A DNA stretch of 64,000 nt from assembly GCA_011947345.1 (NCBI GenBank), contig JAAVTG010000229.1, forward strand, positions 372,001 through 436,000. Reading direction: 5' to 3'. The position numbers and the translations under genes are program-made. Shown here piece after piece: positions 1 to 10,000 of this stretch (within the stretch, counting starts at the first letter, position 1; each line of letters begins with the position of its first letter). Source of the DNA: Phytophthora quininea. Taxonomy: Eukaryota; Oomycota; Peronosporomycetes; Peronosporales; Peronosporaceae. The notes beneath the pieces were generated by a model that was not told where the DNA came from, did not search any database, and saw only the letters and a program-made list of their open reading frames with translations.

Positions 1-612
1 GAACTTGGTCCGTCATGAACATGTCGTAATGCTTGAAATTCGCGTGGGACGTGAATGAAGCTCCAGACAAATTCTCCAGACCCAGCGTTGCCACCACCGT
101 GTCCGGAGTCAGCTGCCACTTCATCCAAAACTTGATTCGAGACGTCATGTACCGGTTGTAAACACTGGAATACGGCGCTTTTTGGAATTTGGCGGCGTCG
201 CTCACCAGACCGTCCAGCTTCAGCAGCTTCATGATTGCTTCGATCGACGCGTCTTCCTTGGCCCACGTTTCCCTTAACATCGCGAAATAGGTTGCTTTAA
301 TCTCGGCCGCTTGGAGAGACGTTGGGGCCTGTTGGAGATACTTTTCCAGCTCCGACACACCAGTAACGGTCCCACCACCACCTCTCTCCTCGGAGTCAAC
401 ACCACCACTTGTGCTGGAGTCGTTGGCCTCGAATTGACTGCTCGGGTTGTGTTTGGTAGCGGCATTCTCATCGATCCTAAGGAATCTCCCTGCTTGGTGT
501 TGTCTTGGCTCGGGGCGATGCTGGATGTGGCCGCATCCGTCGTAGCAGATGGTGAGGTTGCTGCAGCAACTGTAGCAAACCCTGTCAACAGCAAAACGCG
601 AAGCAAACGCAT
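1..612 (-). pseudogene. RxLR effector gene, frame-broken, cut by the left window edge
   Basis: A secreted, host-translocated effector of the RxLR class. The ATG at 612 begins a hydrophobic signal peptide (MRLLRVLLLTGFATVAAA). The reading frame then runs off, but one base further on the frame carries RFLR (complement of 476-487), an acidic/polar linker, SEER (complement of 383-394) and a C-terminal body with a W/Y-type pattern (FWMKWQLTP, then LGLENLSG and HANFKHYDMF) that continues past base 1. The break lies beside a GGG run (CCC at 488-490 on +); one extra G would join the signal peptide to RFLR. Either an assembly undercall in an intact effector or a true pseudogene. Recognition as RxLR rests on motif order and spacing. 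The effector target cannot be inferred. Confidence 0.82.
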
Positions 613-752
613 GCTGGTTGGCTCTACCGACGAGCTGCTTGGTCACGTGCCGGGTGGTTGGTCGATTGGGAAGTAATGAGAACAGAGTTGCTCATCGGTA
701 CGGATAGCAAAGCTCGAGTGCATTCCTGGATTATGGTGACTTCCCGACACCT

Positions 753-1171
753 TCAGGCCGCATCATCTGTAATCGCGGCATGGCACAAGTTATGGTCTTC
801 TCTTTTCGCCGTTGCATTAAGAAAGTTGTTTGCCATAAAAGGATACACGCTCATTGTTTTAGACATTACTACAACTTCTACCTCATGATTAACTTCAAAA
901 TTGTTGGAGGACTTGAGCAACGCCGAAGCTTGTTCAAGAGATCTCTCTAGTGGAGACACATCTACAATGGTTCTACTCCCTCTCTCCTCGGAGTTAGCTC
1001 CGCCGCTTGTGCCAATGTCCTTGAACCAAAAGCTCGGCTCGTGTTCGGTACCGACTCGTAGGAACCTCCCTGGTGGATTTTGTCGGACTTGGTAGCATCT
1101 GTAGCAACACATAAGGAGTTCGCAGCAGTGATGGTAGCAAACACCGCTAGCGCAATTTGACGCAAAGGCAT
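753..1171 (-). pseudogene. Second RxLR effector gene, frame-broken and probably C-terminally degraded
   Basis: The ATG at 1171 starts a signal peptide (MPLRQIALAVFATITAANS). RFLR (complement of 1056-1067) and NSEER (EER end at 981-992) follow in the frame one base away. The break falls at a GGG run (CCC at 1068-1070 on +), exactly the place where the neighbouring effector breaks. After EER about 30 residues resemble the neighbour (V-SPLERSLEQA), then the frame reads into low-quality sequence and ends at 753 without a recognisable WY module. It is a tandem paralogue of the effector at 1-612 on the same strand. Either a short or decayed effector; the shared break argues for a systematic base-calling loss rather than two independent mutations. 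Confidence 0.75.
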
Positions 1172-1535
1172 GTTGCTTCGCGACCGGAACAGATTTATTG
1201 TGTCGTGACGGCTGGGAAATAGGTTTTCGAATTGCTCCTCTTTGCCAATTCATGGATAATGGATTATGGTGTCTTGACCATTCCTTCGCACCGCGTATTA
1301 GCGGTCGTTGTATACGGCGATAACCCGGTTGTGTCAGGACAGCACGGACGCAGTAAATCCCTACGATGTGCCATCGAATTGATAACCGGTCAAATACACC
1401 AATTTGGCATTCTATGTCGAACAAACAGAATGGCAGTTTGCTGAACAATTATCCATCACACGTCACAGGCTGCCAACAGTTGCACTCGCTGGAATCCGTC
1501 GCCCTGCTCGTTTCCTGGCCTCTCCACCTTCGCCG
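1172..1535. other. Intergenic, no gene seen
   Basis: Upstream region of the second RxLR gene and of the + strand coiled-coil gene. Only short open frames without recognisable content occur. A core promoter for the divergent pair is expected here, but no clear initiator match was found. Confidence 0.4.
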
Positions 1536-2419
1536 ATGGATCTGGAAGGAGCACGGCTGCAACTTTTACTCGGACTGGCGTTCGGCCAGCGAATGGTTGA
1601 AGGCCAGGATGAGTGGCGAGACGTCCCCGAGGCTGTGCGCACGTCCTTCCTGCTGGTGGCCAAGGAGCTGCGGCGTCTGCGTCGACTGTTGGCCGCCAAT
1701 CTACTGCAACCGTCCAGCGTTCATCCCAGCAGCAATCCCCGCTCTACCATTGAGGAGGGTCCGCAGATCCAGCAACTGAAGACAAAAGTACAGCAGCTCA
1801 AGAGTCAATTGGAAGAAGCCCAAGCTCTGGCGGATCAACGCTACGGTGCGCTTCTGCAGCTTTAAAAGATTGGGGTAGCACTGGTCATCTCAATCTCGAT
1901 GTTTTGTATTGGTAGTGAAAGGGAAGCAGCGACTGTCGAGGCTGTGGGGAGCTGGCAACCACTGCCAAAGTGTCTGCGGATGCTCAAACGCAACACGCTG
2001 CTGAGATGGAGAAGTTGAGTGTCACTTGGGCAGGCGTGGAGGGTCAGCTGCAGCTGCTGCAGACGCAGGTGGCTGAGCAGGAGCAGGCGCTGCAAGATGC
2101 GAGTGAGAAGTCAATTAATCAGCAGGTGGAGGACGCCTTAGGAGACCTGGTGGACAACCAGAAGAAGTGCAGGAAGGAAGTGCGACGACTGCAGAGGGCG
2201 CTGGTGGCGCACGATTTTCGGGGTCATCGTGAACACAAGGAGCCAGAGGATGAAGGGGACATTGCAGGTGCACGGAGGAAGGACACTCGGGTGGATGTTG
2301 TGGAACGTGAAGGAAGGAAAGTGGCGGCTGTGAACTTGTCGCTAAGAGAACGGTTTGCCGGAGTAAGAAGGAAGCAGATGATGAAACTCGGCTCGGTGGC
2401 GGAGGACGGCGGGACTTAA
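1536..2419 (+). CDS. Coiled-coil protein of unknown function, probably two exons
   Basis: The ATG at 1536 opens a frame (MDLEGARLQLLLGLAFGQRM) that runs into a leucine/glutamine heptad region and meets a stop at 1863-1865. A second open frame continues from about 1943 to the stop at 2419, with further heptads and a basic, Arg/Lys/Glu-rich tail. The two halves fit one long coiled coil if an intron lies at roughly 1846-1940; a candidate donor is GTGCGC at 1846 and the acceptor is weak, so the boundary is uncertain. No known domain is recognised. The product is probably a cytoplasmic or cytoskeletal coiled-coil protein. A pair of independent ORFs is the alternative. Confidence 0.5.
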
Positions 2420-2544
2420 AGTACCGAGGAGGTTATGTGGGAAAATGGCTGGGACGAGTCCAAGGCCACAGAACAAATGCGTTGGGATATTTTGTCGTGG
2501 CAAACTAATTCAACAAGTCGCTGAAGTTGTGGAAGTTTTTTTGT

Positions 2545-3260
2545 TTAGGCTAACAGTTTTTCAAAATACTCCAGGTACTTGTAGTCCGTGTGCGATTTGA
2601 GCAAGCTCGGTTTGACGTTGTCTAGCCCCAGCATGGTCTTGACAAAGTTGCTGTCTTTTCCATTATTTGCCCAGATCTGCAGTCTCTCCTTCATTTCCGT
2701 TGGCGAGGTGCTTCTGTTGATCTCCTCCGCTCTGATGTAGCGACTAGCGATCGAACGGATGGTGTAGTCGCCGTACTCGTCCACGTATCGTGCGTACACA
2801 CCTGAGAGCTTTCGAAGTCATCGTTGTGGAGAGTTTATCCAACCCCACGCATCGTACGGCGTCTTCTTGTCGGTCAACCATCGACTTAGACGGTACGTCT
2901 CCTCCTTGACAAAGTAGGCATAGTACTTGTAGTTCTTATGGGCCTTGAGTGCATCTCCCGACAGGTTGTCCATACCAAGCTTCGCCCTGACATATTTCGG
3001 CGTCCTCTCGGTCTCGAGTCACTTACGCACGCCCACCCACTTGCCAGCGGACGAGAGTTTCTCCTTCACTTTCGTCTTGGCTTTCGAGAGAGCTTTGTTG
3101 ATCGACGGAAGGCCAGGAATTCCAGCTCTCTCTTCGGAGTCATCAACGCCGTCAACTTCGTCGTCTGCTGTACTGACGACCCTCAAAAAGCGTCTTGGAG
3201 ATGACCTTGCAATCGAGTTGAATGTCGAGACTTTGATCGCGGACCTACGGCCAGTTTGTT
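2545..3260 (-). pseudogene. RxLR effector pseudogene with in-frame stops
   Basis: Reading the minus strand, RFLR is encoded by the complement of 3181-3192, followed by an Asp-rich stretch and DDSEER (EER at the complement of 3127-3135). The same frame continues down to 2545 but is interrupted by two TGA stops, one after a KWVGVRK segment and one before the final module. Between and after the stops are typical effector repeats (LGMDNLSG with HKNYKYYAYF; LGLDNVKP with HTDYKYLEYF). No start codon or signal peptide is visible upstream in frame; a TAA lies a short way before RFLR. The stops are substitutions rather than single-base losses, so this copy looks truly dead, unlike its neighbours. Confidence 0.75.
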
Positions 3261-3279
3261 AAGACCCAGCGGCTAAACA

Positions 3280-3650
3280 TGTCATGCAATCGACAAGTTG
3301 ACGGAGACGCGCTCCGAGAGAGCATCAAACAACATCTTCATGACGAACAGATTGGAGTCGTGGGCAGCCAAGGCTTTTCTTTTCTCTGAACCAAGTGATG
3401 AAAAACTTAGGACTGAAAACGTTGTCCGGTAGAGGCCCAGAGCCCACCCAAAGAACCGATTCTACCAGAAGTTCCCCTCGAAAACGATCCCCGAGCATTG
3501 TCAGCAAGAAAAGCCACATCGCCACCAAAGTCCAAGTGTGGGATTCTGCCGAAAGGCCCGGAGATACGTCACGGCAGCATTAGGAGAACAACGGTATCGG
3601 CACCTCGCCAATCATTGATTGGACTTGCCGAGAGCACATGTGATATGATC
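3280..3650 (+). pseudogene. RxLR C-terminal (WY-type) fragments, broken
   Basis: On the + strand, pieces of a WY-like module are spread over shifted frames: NRLESWAAKAFLF, then MKNLGLKTLSG, then a PKNRFYQKFP-like Y segment and a further KATSPPK-type helix. The order (W helix, LGL-LSG, Y helix) is the one seen in intact oomycete RxLR effectors. No signal peptide, RxLR or EER precedes them here. The fragment has the same orientation as the similar remnant at 4140-4450, and the two may be halves of one old effector gene separated by the inverted ABC fragment between them. The reading is from motif pattern only. Confidence 0.5.
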
Positions 3651-3734
3651 ATAATCTTTTGCGTTGGCGATAAACAGTTGTGTCCAAGTGATCAGTTGCT
3701 GCGCAGCCACCACTCCACAATTCGTCGGCCATTA

Positions 3735-4010
3735 TCAAAATCGATTTATCGATGAAGAACTGTCGGGTTTTGCTGGGAGCAGCTTGACTTCACGGGTACG
3801 TAGTCTCTGCACGCGTTGGGCCAGAGAGTCCTCCCACGCGCAGTACTTCATGACGCGGATGCCGAGCAGCGCCTCCGACGTGACTTTGACCCGCTCGTCG
3901 ATGACCTCGAGCAGCTTCTTCTGCAGTCGTGCGATGCGGTCTCCTTGCTGGACGGAAATGGTCATGACGATGACGAGCACGACCGCACCAGCGACGGCGG
4001 AGCGATTTTC
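3735..4010 (-). pseudogene. Fragment of an ABCC (MRP-type) ABC transporter
   Basis: The minus strand encodes AGAVVLVIVMTISVQ (a membrane helix), then IARLQKKLLEVIDERVKVTSE, ALLGIRVMKYCAWEDS and a short tail ending at 3735. This matches the conserved end of transmembrane domain 1 in MRP/ABCC exporters (the stretch around ...R-IK-NEIL-GIKVLK-YAWE). Only about 80-90 residues remain, with no Walker motifs nearby, so it is a scrap. It lies opposite in strand to the effector fragments on either side, suggesting a small inversion or insertion. It is unrelated to the full ABCA gene at 17.9-23.4 kb, which belongs to another ABC subfamily. Confidence 0.7.
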
Positions 4011-4139
4011 GTCGTTGTCATCTCGTGCGATATTATGTCGGCGACGACCAGATCAGCACCAAGAGAACAAGGATGCTGAGAACCAGCATGGGTTTTGACT
4101 CTGAAGACAGAGCGGGGGTCATCCAGATCGTCGCTCAAA

Positions 4140-4450
4140 CAAGTCCTATCAAAACGTCGACAGCAGTCAACGACAAGATGTTGTCTGTGAGAATTAAGCG
4201 TTGGGCGAGCCAGGAAAACCCTATCAACGACGTTCAAATAGCGCTGGGAGTGGCCAACCTCTCGGGGCCCGAATTCAACGCTGCTGCAAATTTCAATGTG
4301 TACGATAAGTACGTGAACGATTTGGTCGCGCAGAGAGACCTGTCTGTGAGAGACGTCTCTGTAAAGCTGGGCTCAATGACCTGTCCGGATCTGCATTGAC
4401 TGGCAATCCGAACTACAAGTACTACGACGCATTCGCTTCGTGGTCTTTTG
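4140..4450 (+). pseudogene. RxLR C-terminal (WY-type) fragment
   Basis: An open + frame reads IKRWASQENPINDVQIALGV, ANLSGPEFN and ANFNVYDKYVNDL, a complete W-LSG-Y module. It is followed by a second module that needs a one-base frame change near 4371 to read LNDLSGSALTGNPNYKYYDA before the stop at about 4450. There is no start codon, signal peptide or RxLR motif upstream; the preceding sequence is the inverted ABC fragment. It is interpreted as the 3' end of a decayed effector gene. Codon pattern and module spacing agree with the intact-looking effectors at the left end. Confidence 0.6.
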
Positions 4451-4607
4451 TAGTTTTGCTGTAGTTGTCAAAACCAAGACTTACTTTGCAAACAGTACTG
4501 TATTCAACATGAAGATTGGTATCGCTAACAAGCTCTGGTAGCTTCGGATATCACAACCGCGACTCACAATGTGTCATCGATGAATCGCTCGCTCTCCTCG
4601 TAAGGAC

Positions 4608-5897
4608 TTAGTTGCGAAGACGGCGCGATTGCGTTGGGGATTGCTGGGTGGTCGAGTCAGACTGAGTAGCCGACTGTTGAGTAGCGGAGTTTCCCGATTG
4701 AGTTGTCGGGGCTGCAGTCGTGGCAGCAGGGAGCGTCACTCCGTGCTTGTAGTTAGCAGTCGAAGGGCTCGAAGGACTCGACGGCGTCGACGGCGTCGAA
4801 GGAGTTGACGGCGTCGAAGGAGTTGACGGCGTCGAGGGAGTCGAGGGGTCGAGGGGGTCGAGGGGCTCGAGGGGCTCGAAGGGCTCGAAGGGCTCGAGGG
4901 GGTCGAGGGGTCGAGGGAGTTGACGGCGTCGAGGGGTCGAGGGCGTAGCAGAGTCACCGCCTTCTGCGGGCGGTGTCACAACACCAGTCCACTGGTTGGA
5001 GTTGTCGCCGCCTTGGCCCCAAGTCTTTTGCTCACCGCCCTGACCCCAGGAGTGCTGCTGGCCGGACTGGTCGCCGCTGGGGCATGGCGTAGTAGCCGAG
5101 TCGCCGCCTTGGCCCCAAGACTGCTGACCGCCTTGGCCCCAGGTCTGCTGCTCACCGCCGTGGCCACCGCCCTGACCCCAGGAGTGCTGCTGGCCGGACT
5201 GGTCGCCGCTGGGGCATGGCGTAGTAGCCGAGTTGCCACCGCCTTGGCCCCACGACTGCTGCCCTCCCTGACCCCAGGACTGTTGGTCACCGCCTTGACC
5301 ACCCTGACCCCAGGACTGTTGATCACCGCCGTGGCCACCGCCCTGACCCCAGGAGTGCTGCTGGCCGGACTGGTCGCCGCTGGGGCATGGCGTAGTAGCC
5401 GAGTTGCCACCGCCTTGGCCCCACGACTGCTGCCCTCCCTGACCCCAGGACTGTTGGTCACCGCCTTGACCACCGCCCTGGCCCCAGGACTGTTGGTCAC
5501 CGCCTTGGCCACCGCCCTGACCCCAGGACTGTTGGTCACCGCCTTGACCACCGCCCTGACCCCACTGTCCAGTCTGGGTCGAGGCTTGTCCTCCTTGGCC
5601 CCACGACTGCTGTCCTCCTTGGCCCCAGGACTGCTGTCCGGTCTGGGTCGAGGTTTGTCCTTGTTGGGTCGCAGTGCCCGTCGACGTCTGGCCGGTCTGG
5701 GTCGTCGACGTTTGGCCACTCTGCGTGGTCGACGATTGCTGCTGCGCCGCGCCTCCGGTGGACGTCGACGTGGTGACACCGCCGCCGGCGCCCAACTTAC
5801 GAACAGCGGGGCCGGTAGCAGGTACCGAGGCGTCTGCGAACGAGCTGAGCGCCACCGACACGACCGCCAGGTATGCAACGAGTTTGCTGAGGTTCAT
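4608..5897 (-). CDS. Secreted repeat-rich protein (WGQGG repeats), smaller tandem paralogue
   Basis: The ATG at 5897 encodes 429 residues starting MNLSKLVAYLAVVSVALSS, a clear signal peptide, followed by PAVRKLGAGGG. The body is low-complexity: Ser/Thr/Gln-rich stretches, many QSWGQGG units and three to four longer units with PCPSGDQSGQQHSWGQGG, each with a single Cys. It then has a Thr/Pro/Ser repeat and a C-terminus ending SRRLRN. The first in-frame ATG giving a signal peptide was chosen; the frame upstream has no ATG. An initiator match lies about 84 nt upstream. It is paralogous to the next gene (7060-11895) in signal peptide, RKLG motif, one-Cys repeats and basic tail. It is probably a cell-surface, wall or adhesive matrix protein; the Gln-rich repeats could be transglutaminase targets (inference). 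No enzyme domain is present. Confidence 0.8.
   Translation of the reverse strand: MNLSKLVAYLAVVSVALSSFADASVPATGPAVRKLGAGGGVTTSTSTGGAAQQQSSTTQSGQTSTTQTGQTSTGTATQQGQTSTQTGQQSWGQGGQQSWGQGGQASTQTGQWGQGGGQGGDQQSWGQGGGQGGDQQSWGQGGGQGGDQQSWGQGGQQSWGQGGGNSATTPCPSGDQSGQQHSWGQGGGHGGDQQSWGQGGQGGDQQSWGQGGQQSWGQGGGNSATTPCPSGDQSGQQHSWGQGGGHGGEQQTWGQGGQQSWGQGGDSATTPCPSGDQSGQQHSWGQGGEQKTWGQGGDNSNQWTGVVTPPAEGGDSATPSTPRRRQLPRPLDPLEPFEPFEPLEPLDPLDPSTPSTPSTPSTPSTPSTPSTPSSPSSPSTANYKHGVTLPAATTAAPTTQSGNSATQQSATQSDSTTQQSPTQSRRLRN
4756..4945 (-). repeat. 9-nt microsatellite-like repeat coding for Ser-Thr-Pro
   Basis: Tandem variants of GTCGAGGGG / GTCGACGGC on the + strand encode STPSTPS/SPSSPS on the minus strand. 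Between about 4840 and 4925 the translated frame changes to a PLEPFEPFEPLEPLDPLD stretch, while STPSSPS continues in another frame. Units there have lost single bases within G runs, and several losses together return to the original frame. Confidence 0.6.
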
Positions 5898-5980
5898 CTT
5901 GAGAATCCGCTTGAAGAGGGGAGGAAAAGTCGCAGCGAGAGGTGCTGGAGTGCTGGGAAACGATGCTTGTGGAGCAAAGT

Positions 5981-5996
5981 AAATTGGAAAGTGAGC
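5981..5996 (-). promoter_or_regulatory. Oomycete initiator-like core promoter of the 4608-5897 gene
   Basis: The minus strand reads GCTCACTTTCCAATTT, one mismatch from the oomycete Inr consensus GCTCATTYYNCAWTTT, about 84 nt before the ATG. The sequence just downstream (ACTTTGCTCC...AAGCATCGTTTCC) is shared with the paralogue's leader, so promoter and 5' leader were duplicated with the gene. Confidence 0.65.
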
Positions 5997-7059
5997 GATC
6001 CAAACCTGCGAGGCTAGCTCGAACAGCACGACGCAGGAGGTAGCACTCTGGCGATGCGCCCTGCACGGACACTACATTACCCGTGTCGATCAGCAAGATT
6101 CAGCCTCCGTCCAGAGGCACATGGGCAGCGCATCCAGCAGACAGATCGGTGAGATTGACCATCTGTTCAGCCCCGATGCTCCATCAACACCCAGTCTAAC
6201 GTGATGCAATGCTGCAATGTCTCCGCATGGCATGATCGGGCATGCACCGAGAGAGCTTCAAGACGAGGCACCAGCAAAGCCGACTTCGCTCTCGGGGTAT
6301 GACGTTCATGTGAGCCGAGGCGAAAATGTTATCGCTCTCTATGGAGGCATTCCCCAGTTCATGTTGCGCCTTTGCCGAGATGTAAAGTTGGCGATGGTCA
6401 CCAGGGTACCGGTAAGTGACCTCGAGCGCCGAGCCGGAGGCGGCCGTGACAGTCAGCTGGTGAGTTCGCAAGCGGCTCGCTTGGCTGTCAATTTTTACAT
6501 GGTGGATTGTTGCAGTCGGCAAGAGCTCTAGCAGTAGATGTATTGCATTGCTTACATAAATAATAGACGGCGCTACATCCTGGCGCAGGATGGCAATCAT
6601 TGATATGCGCGCGTGAACGTCATGGATCGGCTGCTGTGTTGAACTCGAAAGCGTTCCATCGTGCAGTAAAAGTGCTATGCATGGTGGCACCAATCGTCTT
6701 CTTGTGAAGGATACCGTAGCACTGGCAGCTCTTGCTCAGTGAGCAATGCTCACTATCTCGGGCCACAAGGAATAGCGCCGGTCTAAGGAGTCCCTGAGTA
6801 CATACTTGCAGGAGCCTCTACCATGTTAAAGGAGACTTCGATTGGAAAGACCGGGCTGAAAAATCTGCTTCAACGAGGTTGTCCAAGCTTCGCCTTGTTA
6901 TCGGTGACTGACAGTGAAGCAAAGCCAGTAAGAGACACTAAGCGTATGCAAAGGCTGTGTAAATTCAAAATTCAATGGCGATTGCTAAGTATCCTCGATG
7001 GTTTCCCCATTGACCAAGCGACGGCTTCTGCATGCCTCCTTTCCGAATGAGAAGCACGT
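5997..7059. other. Intergenic between the two secreted-repeat genes, no gene seen
   Basis: This is the 5' flank of the smaller paralogue and the 3' flank of the larger one. The first 120 bases resemble the 5' flank of the larger paralogue (about 12005-12130; for example GCACGGACAC against GCACAGGCAC and ATCAGCAAGA against GTCAGCAAGA). Open frames here show no recognisable protein. Confidence 0.45.
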
Positions 7060-10000
7060 TTAGTGGCGGAGCGCACGACGAGACTGCTGGGCTGCCTCCT
7101 GCGTAGTCGATTCCGTGTACGAGTCCGCCGACGAGGTGCCCGATGACACAGACGACGCCGTCTTTGTCGACACTCCAGTCTTGCCGGACTTCGTGGTCGA
7201 AGCCGTGGACGTCGCCGTGTCCGACAACGTAGGCGCCGCCGTCGTAGTCGCCGGCGCAGTCGTCGCAGGGCTAGTCGTCGCAGGGCTAGTCGTCGCCGGA
7301 GCGGTGGTGGCTGGCGCATCCGTCACTTCGATCCAAGTGCTGCTACCGGCCGTGTCCGTCGTTGGTGCCTCGGTCGGCGAAGCACTAACCGACGAGATTG
7401 ACCCCGTGGACACACCCTTCTTGTAGTCTGGCGTCGTCCACGCAGAAGTCGGGCCCGCCGAGCTTTGGTCGCCCGAGCACGGGGTCCCAGCCGAGTCACC
7501 GCCCTGAGTGTTGATGCCAATGTTCAGCGAACCCGACACGGTCGTCGACGCTCCCCAAGTGCCCGTCGATTGACCTTGCTGGTGCTGCTGTTGACCTGCA
7601 GTCGTCTGAGAAGACTGGCCCCACGAGCCCTTAGATTGGCCTTGCTTCCATCCCGATGTCGTCTGCGATGACTGACCCCAAGTGCCAGAGGATTGACCTT
7701 GGTGTTGACCTGTCTGAGTCGTCGTAGACTTCTCCGATTGCCCCACATTCCGACCTTGCTGACCTTGTTGAGACTGCGTCTGCTGCTGCTGGTCGGTCGT
7801 GGTGGTGGACTGACCCCACTGACCCGTGGAGCTCTGGTCGCTCGAGCACGGCGTCTCGGCGGAGTCACCGCCCTGCGCGGTGATGTCAATGCCAACGGAG
7901 CCCGTCACCGTCGTTGTCGCGGACTGACCTTGTTGAGACTGCGTCTGCTGCTGCTGGTCGGTCGTGGTGGTGGACTGACCCCACTGACCCGTGGAGCTCT
8001 GGTCGCTCGAGCACGGCGTCTCGGCGGAGTCACCGCCCTGCGCGGTGATGTCAATGCCAACGGAGCCCGTCACCGTCGTTGTCGCGGACTGACCTTGTTG
8101 AGACTGCGTCTGCTGCTGCTGGTCGGTCGTGGTGGTGGACTGACCCCACTGACCCGTGGAGCTCTGGTCGCTCGAGCACGGCGTCTCGGCGGAGTCACCG
8201 CCCTGCGCGGTGATGTCAATGCCAACGGAGCCCGTCACCGTCGTTGTCGCGGACTGACCTTGTTGAGACTGCGTCTGCTGCTGCTGGTCGGTCGTGGTGG
8301 TGGACTGACCCCACTGACCCGTGGAGCTCTGGTCGCTCGAGCACGGCGTCTCGGCGGAGTCACCGCCCTGCGCGGTGATGTCAATGCCAACGGAGCCCGT
8401 CACCGTCGTTGTCGCGGACTGACCTTGTTGAGACTGCGTCTGCTGCTGCTGGTCGGTCGTGGTGGTGGACTGACCCCACTGACCCGTGGAGCTCTGGTCG
8501 CTCGAGCACGGCGTCTCGGCGGAGTCACCGCCCTGCGCGGTGATGTCAATGCCAACGGAGCCCGTCACCGTCGTTGTCGCGGACTGACCTTGTTGAGACT
8601 GCGTCTGCTGCTGCTGGTCGGTCGTGGTGGTGGACTGACCCCACTGACCCGTGGAGCTCTGGTCGCTCGAGCACGGCGTCTCGGCGGAGTCACCGCCCTG
8701 CGCGGTGATGTCAATGCCAACGGAGCCCGTCACCGTCGTTGTCGCGGACTGACCTTGTTGAGACTGCGTCTGCTGCTGCTGGTCGGTCGTGGTGGTGGAC
8801 TGACCCCACTGACCCGTGGAGCTCTGGTCGCTCGAGCACGGCGTCTCGGCGGAGTCACCGCCCTGCGCGGTGATGTCAATGCCAACGGAGCCCGTCACCG
8901 TCGTTGTCGCGGACTGACCTTGTTGAGACTGCGTCTGCTGCTGCTGGTCGGTCGTGGTGGTGGACTGACCCCACTGACCCGTGGAGCTCTGGTCGCTCGA
9001 GCACGGCGTCTCGGCGGAGTCACCGCCCTGCGCGGTGATGTCAATGCCAACGGAGCCCGTCACCGTCGTTGTCGCGGACTGACCTTGTTGAGACTGCGTC
9101 TGCTGCTGCTGGTCGGTCGTGGTGGTGGACTGACCCCACTGACCCGTGGAGCTCTGGTCGCTCGAGCACGGCGTCTCGGCGGAGTCACCGCCCTGCGCGG
9201 TGATGTCAATGCCAACGGAGCCCGTCACCGTCGTTGTCGCGGACTGACCTTGTTGAGACTGCGTCTGCTGCTGCTGGTCGGTCGTGGTGGTGGACTGACC
9301 CCACTGACCCGTGGAGCTCTGGTCGCTCGAGCACGGCGTCTCGGCGGAGTCACCGCCCTGCGCGGTGATGTCAATGCCAACGGAGCCCGTCACCGTCGTT
9401 GTCGCGGACTGACCTTGTTGAGACTGCGTCTGCTGCTGCTGGTCGGTCGTGGTGGTGGACTGACCCCACTGACCCGTGGAGCTCTGGTCGCTCGAGCACG
9501 GCGTCTCGGCGGAGTCACCGCCCTGCGCGGTGATGTCAATGCCAACGGAGCCCGTCACCGTCGTTGTCGCGGACTGACCTTGTTGAGACTGCGTCTGCTG
9601 CTGCTGGTCGGTCGTGGTGGTGGACTGACCCCACTGACCCGTGGAGCTCTGGTCGCTCGAGCACGGCGTCTCGGCGGAGTCACCGCCCTGCGCGGTGATG
9701 TCAATGCCAACGGAGCCCGTCACCGTCGTTGTCGCGGACTGACCTTGTTGAGACTGCGTCTGCTGCTGCTGGTCGGTCGTGGTGGTGGACTGACCCCACT
9801 GACCCGTGGAGCTCTGGTCGCTCGAGCACGGCGTCTCGGCGGAGTCACCGCCCTGCGCGGTGATGTCAATGCCAACGGAGCCCGTCACCGTCGTTGTCGC
9901 GGACTGACCTTGTTGAGACTGCGTCTGCTGCTGCTGGTCGGTCGTGGTGGTGGACTGACCCCACTGACCCGTGGAGCTCTGGTCGCTCGAGCACGGCGTC

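Noticed and set aside
4920..6017. Long + strand and second minus frames over the WGQGG repeat gene
   Set aside because: Same effect of in-frame repeats; they lack a start context and give Arg/Leu-rich nonsense.
6196..6693. Minus-strand open frame of 165 codons between the two secreted genes
   Set aside because: No ATG-linked signal, no motif, lies in promoter-homologous DNA and has no counterpart in the homologous flank of the paralogue.
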